Assembly: GCA_011192055.1 (NCBI GenBank)
Contig: DUES01000187.1
Coordinates: 1-8,761 of the forward strand
DNA from: Dehalococcoidia bacterium
GTDB lineage: Bacteria; Chloroflexota; Dehalococcoidia; Dehalococcoidales; Fen-1064
Direction of reading: 5' to 3'
Length of the DNA stretch: 8,761 nucleotides
Each line of letters opens with the position of its first letter. Within the stretch, counting starts at the first letter, position 1. Below are positions 1 to 6,288 of this stretch, piece by piece. The notes under the pieces are model-generated. The model did no database searches. It had not been told where the DNA came from and saw only the letters and a list, made by a program, of their open reading frames with translations. A program made the position numbers and the translations under genes.

Positions 1-681
1 GGTATCATAAAAACGCATGCCGTCCCGCACGCCTTCAATATACATCAGGACAACGTCAGTCTCGGGGTCCTGCGCGAAGTACTCCAGGTAGTCGGACTCA
101 TTGAAATCAATGGCGTTACCGTAGCTTATGGCCTTGCTGAAACGAAGGCCCCTCTGGGCAGCAAGAGCAACAATCTCGTGAATAGCGGAACCGCTCTGCG
201 ATATCAGCCCGATAGAGCCTGATTCGCCGGGCATGCCGCTGCTGAAGGAAATTCCTTCACCGGGGTAATACAGACCCAGGCAGTTCGGGCCAATAAGCCG
301 TATCCCGGCCTTTTTTGCCTGTTTTAATATCTCCTGCTCAAGTTCGATTGCGTCCTGGCGCCCGGTCTCGCTGAAGCGGGCCGTAAACAGGTGAATCGCC
401 TTGACACCTTTCTCGGCAGAATCCGCTATCATGCCAAGTACCTGCGATGCGGGAACGGATGATATCACGTAATCAACCACACCGGGAATATCCTTCACAC
501 TGGCGTAGGCTTTAATACCCATCACTTCCTTGTACTTGGGATTAACAGGGTAAATTTGCCCCTTATAACCGAGTTCAACCAGAGGTGAGAGAAATCCTGT
601 CCCTCTGCCGCTGCTGTTTGAGGCTCCAACTACCGCTATTGCCCTGGGGTGAAGGATTTCCTCAACTGGATGATTGGTCAT
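1..681 (-). CDS. CoA-binding protein, acetyl-CoA synthetase (ADP-forming)-like, N-terminal part
   Basis: Partial gene: 227 residues are visible and the rest lies beyond the left edge. The N-terminus is a Rossmann CoA-binding domain of the succinyl-CoA synthetase alpha type, with the VVGAS glycine turn at residues 17-21, YPVNP at 44-48, GPNCLG at 131-136, and the start of the ligase domain with SQSGS at 161-165. This order matches NDP-forming acyl-CoA synthetases (acetate-CoA ligase, ADP-forming), which interconvert an acyl-CoA and ADP with the free acid and ATP in the cytoplasm. The catalytic phospho-histidine of the family lies just past the last visible residue, so activity cannot be judged. 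The ATG at 681 is preceded by AGGAGG at 690-695 with 8 nt spacing. It could be a stand-alone alpha subunit or the front of a fused alpha-beta protein. Family assignment is firm; substrate is unknown. Confidence 0.9.
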   Translation of the reverse strand, partial: MTNHPVEEILHPRAIAVVGASNSSGRGTGFLSPLVELGYKGQIYPVNPKYKEVMGIKAYASVKDIPGVVDYVISSVPASQVLGMIADSAEKGVKAIHLFTARFSETGRQDAIELEQEILKQAKKAGIRLIGPNCLGLYYPGEGISFSSGMPGESGSIGLISQSGSAIHEIVALAAQRGLRFSKAISYGNAIDFNESDYLEYFAQDPETDVVLMYIEGVRDGMRFYDT

Positions 682-851
682 TAATACTTCCTCCTCGTAA
701 ATCCGATGTTTATGTAAAGTCTGAGAAATGTTTACACTGATTCAATGATTAGTACAATCGTTTAATCCTTCCACGTATATACTTCCTGACAGCATGCGTT
801 CAACTGAAGATACGACCCGACGCCTTTTCAGGACAAGATTGTTTAATGAGG

Positions 852-918
852 AAAGGGTACCCGGGTTTATTACTACTGCTAAAGGAATACACTGTACTGT
901 GTACCCGGCATACCCTTT
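852..918. repeat. Imperfect inverted repeat / possible hairpin
   Basis: The left arm is AAAGGGTA (852-859), one unpaired C, then CCGGGT (861-866). The right arm is ACCCGG (903-908), CA, then TACCCTTT (911-918). The arms give 8 + 6 complementary base pairs interrupted by a small internal loop. The 36-nt loop contains a second short dyad, TACAC (888-892) with GTGTA (899-903), which shares A903 with the stem. There is no U-run after it, so it is not a standard intrinsic terminator. It may be an operator, an RNA structure, or a remnant. Confidence 0.5.
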
Positions 919-1096
919 TATATACCTGCCACAACTTATATATGAAGATTATATCACTCTCAAGTCCCGGTGCTCAATTCAGGGCTGAATGAAATACAAT
1001 AGCTTTCCCGGCAACAGGCGTAATCATGAGAAAATGATAAGATGCTGTTATGCAAGTTCGAGGGTCAGTGATACAATGCTTGACAGTAGTATCAAT

Positions 1097-1103
1097 AGGG
1101 GAG
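1097..1103 (+). promoter_or_regulatory. Ribosome binding site deciding the serine hydrolase start
   Basis: AGGGGAG lies 8 nt before the ATG at 1112. The open frame extends upstream to an ATG at 989, but that start has no comparable Shine-Dalgarno sequence, and the 41 extra residues resemble neither a signal peptide nor family sequence. Confidence 0.7.
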
Positions 1104-1111
1104 ACGTGGTT

Positions 1112-2581
1112 ATGAAACAGCTTGAGGATTACTGGCCTGTCGGCAGGTGGCGGACCTCTACCCCTGAAGAGCAGGGGATGGACTCGGAGTTACTGGTGCA
1201 GACCTGTAACTTTGCCAGGCAACACGGACTGCATATTCACAGTCTGCTCATCATCCGGCATGGCTACGCTGTTGTCGATGCATACTTTCATCCCTTCCTA
1301 CCCGGGACAATGCATGACCTTGCTTCCTGTACCAAAAGCTTCACTGCCACCCTAATCGGTATAGCCGTAGACAAAGGTTTCATTAAAAGTGTTAAACAGC
1401 CAGTACTCGGCTTCTTCCCGAATAACAGGGTTGCTAATCTCACCGACCTCAAGAAAGAGCTTACCCTGGAGCACCTCCTGACGATGACCTCGGGTATGGC
1501 ATGCTACAATGAGCCCGGCGAAATCACATTACGAGAGATGTTCCAGAGTCCCGATTGGAGACAGTTCGTTCTTGACCTGCCCATGATAGAGCCTTCGGGC
1601 ACCCGTTTTGAGTATTGCAGTCCGGGCTCACATCTCCTGTCCGCGATTGTGCGGGAAACCACCGGCATGAGCACCCTGGCATTTGCCCGGGAATACCTCT
1701 TCGGGCCACTGGGAATCGATGCAGTCTGGCCGGAAGACCCGCAGGGAATAAATCACGGCTGGGGTGACCTGCACATGACGCCTCATGATATGGCCAGGCT
1801 GGGGTACCTGTACCTGCACAAAGGTCAGTGGGAAAACCGTACCATAGTCTCTCCGCAGTGGGTATCTGCTGCCACAAAGAAGCATTCCTCACCACCGGCA
1901 GGTCCTTCACCGATACATGGTTACGGCTATCAGTGGTGGCTGTTCACACCCGAAATCTACTATGCCGACGGACGCGGCGGACAGATGATTATTGTTGTCC
2001 CTGAAGCTGATGTTGTTGCCGTTACTACGGCGGGCCTTTCCGACGATGAAAAACAAAGGCTAGATGAAATGCTGATATCTTTTATCATTCCATCAATCAG
2101 GTCCTCTACCCCTCTGCCTGTCAATCCTGACGGTGTTGCGCAACTGGAATCCGGTATCAGGCAGCCGATCCTGTACCGGGACGAACCAGAGCGACCACCA
2201 GTTCTGCCACCGGCAGCACAACAGATTACGGGGCAGACCTACCTGCTGGAGAGTAATATACTCGGCTGGCGGGAATTTTCATTTATTTTTAACGAACTTG
2301 AAGAGGCATTATTTCTTCCAGCCATAGGTAGTGAATCTTATGAGTTTCGACTGGGACTGGACAACGTCTTTCGCCTAAATCCCGAAGCCAGGTTCGGGCT
2401 TCCTGCCATGCTGAAAGGCAAGTGGCACCAACCTGATACCTTCACCGTTTACTGGGATGAAGTTGCCAATATCAACCGGTGGCAAATGGACTTCACCTTC
2501 GAAGGTGACAGCGTGACTATCCAGGCGCAGGAGTCCTCCTGGCATGGTGGGGTGACAGTCAACGGTAAACTCAAGAAGTAA
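1112..2581 (+). CDS. Serine hydrolase, class C beta-lactamase / EstB-like family
   Basis: A 489-residue protein of the beta-lactamase-related serine hydrolase family, which includes class C beta-lactamases, DD-peptidases and EstB-type esterases. The nucleophile motif is S72-C-T-K75, the second motif is Y168-C-S170 in the place of Y-x-N, and the third is the D286-G-R-G-G290 turn in the place of K/H-T/S-G. These support a serine acyl-enzyme hydrolase with Lys75 and Tyr168 as general bases. Residues 1 to about 330 form the catalytic domain. Residues about 370-489 are a beta-rich C-terminal extension (FSFIFNELEEALFLP, WQMDFTFEGDSVTI) of the kind seen in longer members. No signal peptide or membrane anchor is visible, so it is probably cytoplasmic. 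It stands alone, divergent from the CoA-binding gene and convergent with queA. An esterase or amidase role is more likely than antibiotic resistance; the substrate is unknown. Confidence 0.85.
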   Translation: MKQLEDYWPVGRWRTSTPEEQGMDSELLVQTCNFARQHGLHIHSLLIIRHGYAVVDAYFHPFLPGTMHDLASCTKSFTATLIGIAVDKGFIKSVKQPVLGFFPNNRVANLTDLKKELTLEHLLTMTSGMACYNEPGEITLREMFQSPDWRQFVLDLPMIEPSGTRFEYCSPGSHLLSAIVRETTGMSTLAFAREYLFGPLGIDAVWPEDPQGINHGWGDLHMTPHDMARLGYLYLHKGQWENRTIVSPQWVSAATKKHSSPPAGPSPIHGYGYQWWLFTPEIYYADGRGGQMIIVVPEADVVAVTTAGLSDDEKQRLDEMLISFIIPSIRSSTPLPVNPDGVAQLESGIRQPILYRDEPERPPVLPPAAQQITGQTYLLESNILGWREFSFIFNELEEALFLPAIGSESYEFRLGLDNVFRLNPEARFGLPAMLKGKWHQPDTFTVYWDEVANINRWQMDFTFEGDSVTIQAQESSWHGGVTVNGKLKK

Positions 2582-2595
2582 ACGAATCAATTAGC

Positions 2596-2615
2596 GGAGA
2601 TTACAAGAGATTACA
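2596..2615. repeat. Two-copy 10-bp tandem repeat between convergent genes
   Basis: GGAGATTACA is followed directly by AGAGATTACA in the 46-bp gap between the serine hydrolase stop and the queA stop. It differs at one position. No terminator hairpin is visible in this gap. It may be chance. Confidence 0.4.
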
Positions 2616-2627
2616 TTTGTGCAACCC

Positions 2628-3668
2628 TTACAAAATCAGCATTGCATCGCCGAAGCTGTAAAAGCGGTACTTCAGATTAACTGCTTCCCGGTATCCTTTC
2701 ATGATAAGGCCATCTCCGGCAAATGCGGATACCAGCATCAGTAATGTTGACCTGGGCAGGTGGAAGTTGGTAATCATTGCGTCAACCATCTGAAACTCGT
2801 ATCCCGGCAGAATGAACAGGTCTACCCATCCTTCAAACGGCTTTACATGAAGAGGACTGCTGGCACGGGTCGCCGCTTCCACCAATCTCACCGAGGTAGT
2901 ACCGACACAGATAACTCTCCGTCCCTCTCTTCTGGCCAGCGACAATTCGTCGGCGACCTCCCGGCTGAGGACCCCGTATTCGGTATGAATAATATGTTCT
3001 TCCGGGTCTTCCTCCTGCACCGGCCTGAAGGTATCCAATCCTATGTGCAGTGTTACGGACAGGCATTTTACGCCCTTTTCTCTAACAGCAGCCAGCAGTC
3101 CGGGGGTAAAATGCAGACCGGCAGTCGGTGCTGCCACGCTGCCGTCATCAGCGGCGTAAACAGTCTGGTAGCGTTCGGAATCTGCAAGAGGGACATGAAT
3201 ATACGGGGGCAGGGCTACCTGGCCTAGTCGGGCTATTAGTGATTCATCAGCAAACCTGATGATGCGCATGCCGCGCTCCCCTGCTCCAACCACCTCTGCG
3301 GACCGGTCAGGCCCAGGGGTATCGGGAGAACCGCCTGTTAGTTCTATTGTTTCACCAGCCCTGATTCGTTTTGCGGGCTTGACCAGTGTCTCCCAGACAC
3401 CGGGGTGAAGTCGACGCAGCAGCAGGATTTCTATTTTACCTCCGGTAGCTGCCCGCCTTCCCCTGACACGGGCCGGAATGACACGGCTGTCGTTGATGAC
3501 AAGAACGTCACCATCGTGCAGGAAATCGGTCACTTCAAAGAATTTCCGGTGCTGTAATGAACCGTCATTCCGGTCCATAATCATCAGCCTCGATTGTTCC
3601 CTGTCTGCAATCGGCGTTTGCGCTATCAGTTCCTGGGGTAAGACGTATTCGAAATCAGATGTTTTCAT
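2628..3668 (-). CDS. queA: S-adenosylmethionine:tRNA ribosyltransferase-isomerase QueA
   Basis: QueA moves and isomerises the ribosyl group of S-adenosylmethionine onto preQ1 at position 34 of GUN-anticodon tRNAs, giving epoxyqueuosine, the penultimate step of queuosine synthesis in the cytoplasm. The 346-residue length is normal. Family signatures are present throughout: the N-terminal FEYVLPQELIAQTP, LVINDSRVIPAR (56-67), LPPYIHVPL (153-161), APTAGLHFTPG (180-190), LHIGLDTFRPV (207-217), GTTSVR (256-261), MITNFHLPRSTLLMLVSAFAG (298-318, the most diagnostic block) and the YRFYSFGDAMLI terminus. Unlike many genomes, no tgt or yajC lies next to it. The ATG at 3668 fits the conserved N-terminus, but the bases before it (ending TTTATTTTCT) contain no Shine-Dalgarno sequence. 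It is divergent from cinA and convergent with the serine hydrolase. Confidence 0.97.
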   Translation of the reverse strand: MKTSDFEYVLPQELIAQTPIADREQSRLMIMDRNDGSLQHRKFFEVTDFLHDGDVLVINDSRVIPARVRGRRAATGGKIEILLLRRLHPGVWETLVKPAKRIRAGETIELTGGSPDTPGPDRSAEVVGAGERGMRIIRFADESLIARLGQVALPPYIHVPLADSERYQTVYAADDGSVAAPTAGLHFTPGLLAAVREKGVKCLSVTLHIGLDTFRPVQEEDPEEHIIHTEYGVLSREVADELSLARREGRRVICVGTTSVRLVEAATRASSPLHVKPFEGWVDLFILPGYEFQMVDAMITNFHLPRSTLLMLVSAFAGDGLIMKGYREAVNLKYRFYSFGDAMLIL

Positions 3669-3714
3669 AGAAAATAAACATTATGTCAGGATTCGTAAAA
3701 ATGTATACAGGAAC

Positions 3715-3744
3715 ATTATAGGCCTTCAGACCTGCTGCGGACAA
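3715..3744 (-). promoter_or_regulatory. Candidate sigma-70-type promoter for queA
   Basis: Reading the minus strand, TTGTCC (3744-3739, 4 of 6 to TTGACA) is followed after 18 bp by a perfect TATAAT (3720-3715). Transcription would start near 3708, leaving a leader of about 40 nt before the queA ATG. Assigned by consensus match only. Confidence 0.45.
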
Positions 3745-3771
3745 AGACAGAGTAATTCCGTGTTGGCAAAG

Positions 3772-3801
3772 ATGACAGTTTACGTGGAAAAGGGTTACAA
3801 T
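3772..3801 (+). promoter_or_regulatory. Candidate sigma-70-type promoter for cinA
   Basis: ATGACA (3772-3777, 5 of 6 to TTGACA) is followed after 18 bp by TACAAT (3796-3801, 5 of 6 to TATAAT). The predicted start point is near 3808, about 60 nt before the cinA ATG. The queA candidate lies on the other strand about 30 bp away, so this would be a compact back-to-back promoter pair. Confidence 0.45.
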
Positions 3802-3868
3802 AAGCGCTAAGTCAGGAAAAAGGGTTGGCCTGGCTCCCGACACAATAGTTAATGAGGTATGCTGCTGA

Positions 3869-5116
3869 ATGCGAAACCTTTATCGAGCCGAAATTGTTTC
3901 TGTTGGTACAGAACTCCTCCGTGGAGAGATTACGGATACTAATGCCGGGTATCTTGCCTCGGAGATGCCCTTCCTGGGAATTGAATTATACAGGATGACT
4001 ACTGCCGCTGACGACCGGGAACAGCTCTGCCAGGTGCTTCAACAGGCTCTGGACAGGTCAGACCTGGTAATAACCAGTGGCGGTCTCGGGCCAACGGAGG
4101 ATGACCTTACACGTGACTGTATCGCCAGTGTCGTCGGTGAAGAACCGTCTGTGGACCCGGAACTGGAAAAGCACCTGCGGGATATGTTCAGGAGAATGGG
4201 ACGGGAAATGCCGGTGCATAATATCAGGCAGGCAGTGCTCATCCCGTCAGCCGAAAGCCTGCCGAATCCGCGCGGCACGGCACCGGGCTGGTATGTGAGG
4301 AAAAATAACACGATTATTGCGGCGCTCCCCGGTCCGCCCCGGGAACTGATGCCGATGTGGCGTAACGAGGTCGTTCCCCGTCTGAAAACACATCTGCCCG
4401 GAGAAGAAATACTGTCCCGCACCGTCAAGACCTTTACAATCGCCGAAGCTAAAGTCTCGGAACTTGTGCAACCCATTTTTAAAGCAGGTAACCCGGAAGT
4501 AGGCATATATTCAAAGTCGGATGGTATTCATGTCCGCCTCATTGCTCATGGAGACAGCGCAGAGCAGGTGCTGGATACGACCGAAGCAAAACTGAGGGAG
4601 ATGTTTACCCCGTTCGTATGGGGAAAGGACGATGATACACTTGGTGAAGTAGTTTGCGGCTGGCTTGCCGGTCGTAAACTGGGTCTGTCTATCATGGAAG
4701 ATGGCACGGGAGGTCAACTCGCCAACAGTATCACCGAATCGGAAAGCTGTTCAGCATGTTTCCGGGGTGGGCTGATTGCGTCTACTGCGGGAATAAAGGT
4801 TGCCTGCGGTGTCCCTGCCGAAATCGTCGAGCAGCATGGCGCTATCAGCGCCGAAGTAGCAGAAGCAATGGCCGTAGCTGCCAGAGAACGGTTCTCTTCG
4901 GATATCGGACTGAGCACTACCGGTATTGCTGAAGTAAACAATCCTGGAGGGAAGCAGCCCGGACTGGCCTTTATCGGTATTGCCGACCATAAAGGGACCC
5001 GGAGCTGGCAGCAGAACTACCCCCCTTCAAGGATTGATGCCCGGAGTCGTGGTGCGATTGCCGCCCTGTTCCGTCTCAGGGAAAGGCTGATAGAACTGGG
5101 TCTGGCTGCCGTTTAA
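3869..5116 (+). CDS. cinA: CinA family protein (MoaB/MogA-like domain plus PncC-like NMN deamidase domain)
   Basis: A 415-residue two-domain CinA protein of usual length. Residues about 5-170 are the MoaB/MogA-like COG1058 domain, with SVGTELLRGEITDTNA (11-26), TSGGLGPTEDDLTRD (69-83) and ALPGPPRELMPM (152-163). This domain is linked to ADP-ribose or pyridine-nucleotide phosphohydrolysis. Residues about 255-410 are the PncC-like domain, whose relatives deamidate nicotinamide mononucleotide to nicotinate mononucleotide in NAD recycling. The usual ESCTGG active-site motif reads E277-D-G-T-G-G282, so the serine is Asp278, while the downstream lysine (Lys310) and GAIS (324-327) remain. NMN deamidase activity is therefore doubtful, and this may be a deamidase-related paralogue. 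TGAGG at 3853-3857 precedes the ATG by 11 nt. The historical link to competence is not supported by neighbours here. Confidence 0.93.
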   Translation: MRNLYRAEIVSVGTELLRGEITDTNAGYLASEMPFLGIELYRMTTAADDREQLCQVLQQALDRSDLVITSGGLGPTEDDLTRDCIASVVGEEPSVDPELEKHLRDMFRRMGREMPVHNIRQAVLIPSAESLPNPRGTAPGWYVRKNNTIIAALPGPPRELMPMWRNEVVPRLKTHLPGEEILSRTVKTFTIAEAKVSELVQPIFKAGNPEVGIYSKSDGIHVRLIAHGDSAEQVLDTTEAKLREMFTPFVWGKDDDTLGEVVCGWLAGRKLGLSIMEDGTGGQLANSITESESCSACFRGGLIASTAGIKVACGVPAEIVEQHGAISAEVAEAMAVAARERFSSDIGLSTTGIAEVNNPGGKQPGLAFIGIADHKGTRSWQQNYPPSRIDARSRGAIAALFRLRERLIELGLAAV

Positions 5117-5163
5117 AAAGAATATCCTGCAGGTACTAACTAAATTCAAAAAGGAGGCTGTCA

Positions 5164-5559
5164 ATGCTGGGTGATGTTATTGAGCTATCTGTTGTTGTAA
5201 GGGATGTAGAAGCTGCCGCAAAGCGTTTTGAGACCTTGTATGGACTTAAAGTCCACTCTCGTGCGGAATCAAAGGAGTTTGGTTTCAAAAACGCTATTCT
5301 GCCACTTGGTAAAGGGCATAGCGAGCTTATGCAGCCAACTGACCCTGCGAAAGCTGTTGGCCGCTACCTGGAAAAACATGGGGAAGGCGTTTACCTGGTT
5401 GGCTTCGATGTCGAGGATGTCCCCGGAAGCGTCAAGAAACTTCGTGATATAGGTGCCGATGTGGCCCACCCCGGTCCCGATGCCCAGCTTGCCTGGGTCC
5501 ATCCGAAAGAAAATCATGGTGTTTTTGTGGAAATGAGACATCCACAGGCATATGATTAA
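5164..5559 (+). CDS. VOC (glyoxalase/bleomycin-resistance fold) family protein, methylmalonyl-CoA epimerase-like
   Basis: A 131-residue protein made of the two beta-alpha-beta-beta-beta modules of the vicinal oxygen chelate fold. Features include VIELSVVVRDVEAAAKRFE at 5-23, a YGLKV strand at 26-30, YLVGFDVEDV at 77-86 and WVHPKENHGVFVEM at 111-124. The last block closely resembles methylmalonyl-CoA epimerases and 4-hydroxyphenylpyruvate dioxygenase-type VOC proteins. The positions that usually carry metal-binding histidines read Glu7 and Leu78, while the terminal glutamate (Glu123) is kept. The metal site may thus be altered or absent, so an epimerase name would be overreach. A strong AAGGAGG (5151-5157) lies 6 nt before the ATG. 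It sits 47 bp after cinA and 30 bp before the NIPSNAP-like gene, so it probably shares their transcript. Substrate unknown. Confidence 0.82.
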   Translation: MLGDVIELSVVVRDVEAAAKRFETLYGLKVHSRAESKEFGFKNAILPLGKGHSELMQPTDPAKAVGRYLEKHGEGVYLVGFDVEDVPGSVKKLRDIGADVAHPGPDAQLAWVHPKENHGVFVEMRHPQAYD

Positions 5560-5589
5560 CGTTGCCGCGCTGAAAAGGGGTGGACACAT

Positions 5590-6237
5590 ATGATATACGA
5601 AGAACGATATACTGTTGTTGATATCAAGAAGGGGCGTGACTACCTTGATACCTGCCGCGAAACCGTTATCCCCTCGCTTCGTTCTGCCGGTGGTCAGGTT
5701 TTGTGCCTCGTCAATGGCCTTGTCGGTGACCCGGCAAATGCTTTCCTGCAGATGACGGCTTTTCCCGATTTTGATACCTGGCAGTCTGCGCAGGAGGCAT
5801 ATTCCACTGGTCGGGACCACCTGATCGAGAGCGAACAGGTACGGTTACTGAGACAGGTGGCCTATCTCCCCAAAGGTGTCCCTTCTCCCGAGGACCGGCG
5901 TGCCAGCTTTGGTTACCGCCGGTTCTTCATTAAACGTGAAAACCTGGACAGGTTCGTGGAGTGCTCCGAGCAGGGTGTCTGGCCGCTCTACCATGCGGCC
6001 GGTTGCCGTATTCTCGGCCTGTGGACACCACTATCCGTAACCGACCCCATGGAGATTGTACTGATGACGGGGTACCACGGACCAGGGCACTGGGAAGAGA
6101 CACGGTTCTTTGAAGGGAAACCGGACGGAATTGATGACCAGGTCTGGGAAAAAGGCCGTTCGCTGGGAGCGGAACGCGGCAGTATGCTTGTAGGCCGTTC
6201 CTGGGTACGTATCTTTCGCACACATGATATTTATTAG
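5590..6237 (+). CDS. NIPSNAP-like dimeric alpha/beta-barrel protein with two tandem domains
   Basis: A 215-residue soluble protein with no signal peptide or membrane segment. It appears to contain two copies of a ferredoxin-like alpha/beta module. The first (about 1-92) opens with YEERYTVVDIKKGRDYLDTC, continues through VIPSLRSAGGQVLCLVNG and ends in a strand, LLRQVAYLP. The second (about 106-211) opens with FGYRRFFIKRENLDRFVEC, continues through GVWPLYHAAGCRILGLW and ends in GRSWVRIFR. The helix, WP/IP turn, glycine-rich strand and hydrophobic strand order is typical of NIPSNAP and related stress-responsive A/B-barrel families. Members have no single known reaction, and some sit in catabolic clusters. 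AAAAGGGGTGG (5573-5583) lies 6 nt before the ATG. The gene lies between the VOC and SMP-30 genes on the same strand. Family assignment comes from pattern recognition and is moderately sure. Confidence 0.68.
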   Translation: MIYEERYTVVDIKKGRDYLDTCRETVIPSLRSAGGQVLCLVNGLVGDPANAFLQMTAFPDFDTWQSAQEAYSTGRDHLIESEQVRLLRQVAYLPKGVPSPEDRRASFGYRRFFIKRENLDRFVECSEQGVWPLYHAAGCRILGLWTPLSVTDPMEIVLMTGYHGPGHWEETRFFEGKPDGIDDQVWEKGRSLGAERGSMLVGRSWVRIFRTHDIY

Positions 6238-6275
6238 ATAACCTGCCACACGTTAAAGAATAACTATTTTTCAGC

Positions 6276-6284
6276 AGGGAGGAG
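6276..6284 (+). promoter_or_regulatory. Ribosome binding site supporting a GTG start
   Basis: AGGGAGGAG lies 4 nt before the GTG at 6289. The next in-frame ATG (residue 8, at 6310) has no purine-rich element at the right distance, so the GTG is preferred. Confidence 0.75.
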
Positions 6285-6288
6285 TAAA

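Larger units (their letters stand above)
682..1111. other. Divergent intergenic region, about 430 bp
   Basis: This non-coding stretch separates the minus-strand acyl-CoA synthetase-like gene from the plus-strand serine hydrolase and should carry the promoters of both. It is AT-richer than the flanking genes, notably around 917-955. I see a 22-bp-spaced direct repeat (ATGTTTA at 706-712 and 728-734) near the left gene and an imperfect inverted repeat at 852-918. TACAAT hexamers at 995-1000 and 1072-1077 could be -10 boxes for the hydrolase, but neither has a convincing -35 box. No RNA gene was recognised. Confidence 0.6.

Noticed and set aside
794..988. 64-residue plus-strand open frame in the divergent intergenic region
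   Set aside because: No ribosome binding site, no recognisable family, composition unlike the neighbouring genes, and it runs across the 852-918 inverted repeat.
1050..1070. GTTCGAG resembling a tRNA T-loop
   Set aside because: No pairing T-stem, acceptor stem or anticodon arm surrounds it.
989..1111. 41-residue N-terminal extension of the serine hydrolase
   Set aside because: No good ribosome binding site at 989, and the residues resemble neither a signal peptide nor family sequence; the ATG at 1112 has a well-placed AGGGGAG.
3655..3843. 62-residue minus-strand open frame overlapping the queA start
   Set aside because: It overlaps the well-supported QueA N-terminus out of frame, spans the candidate promoters and has no family features.
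5125..5132. CCTGCAGG palindrome between cinA and the VOC gene
   Set aside because: An 8-bp palindrome alone is too short to support an operator or terminator, and no U-run follows.
5269..5820. 183-residue minus-strand open frame
   Set aside because: It lies opposite the VOC and NIPSNAP-like genes, has no family features, and both plus-strand genes have strong starts and conserved motifs.
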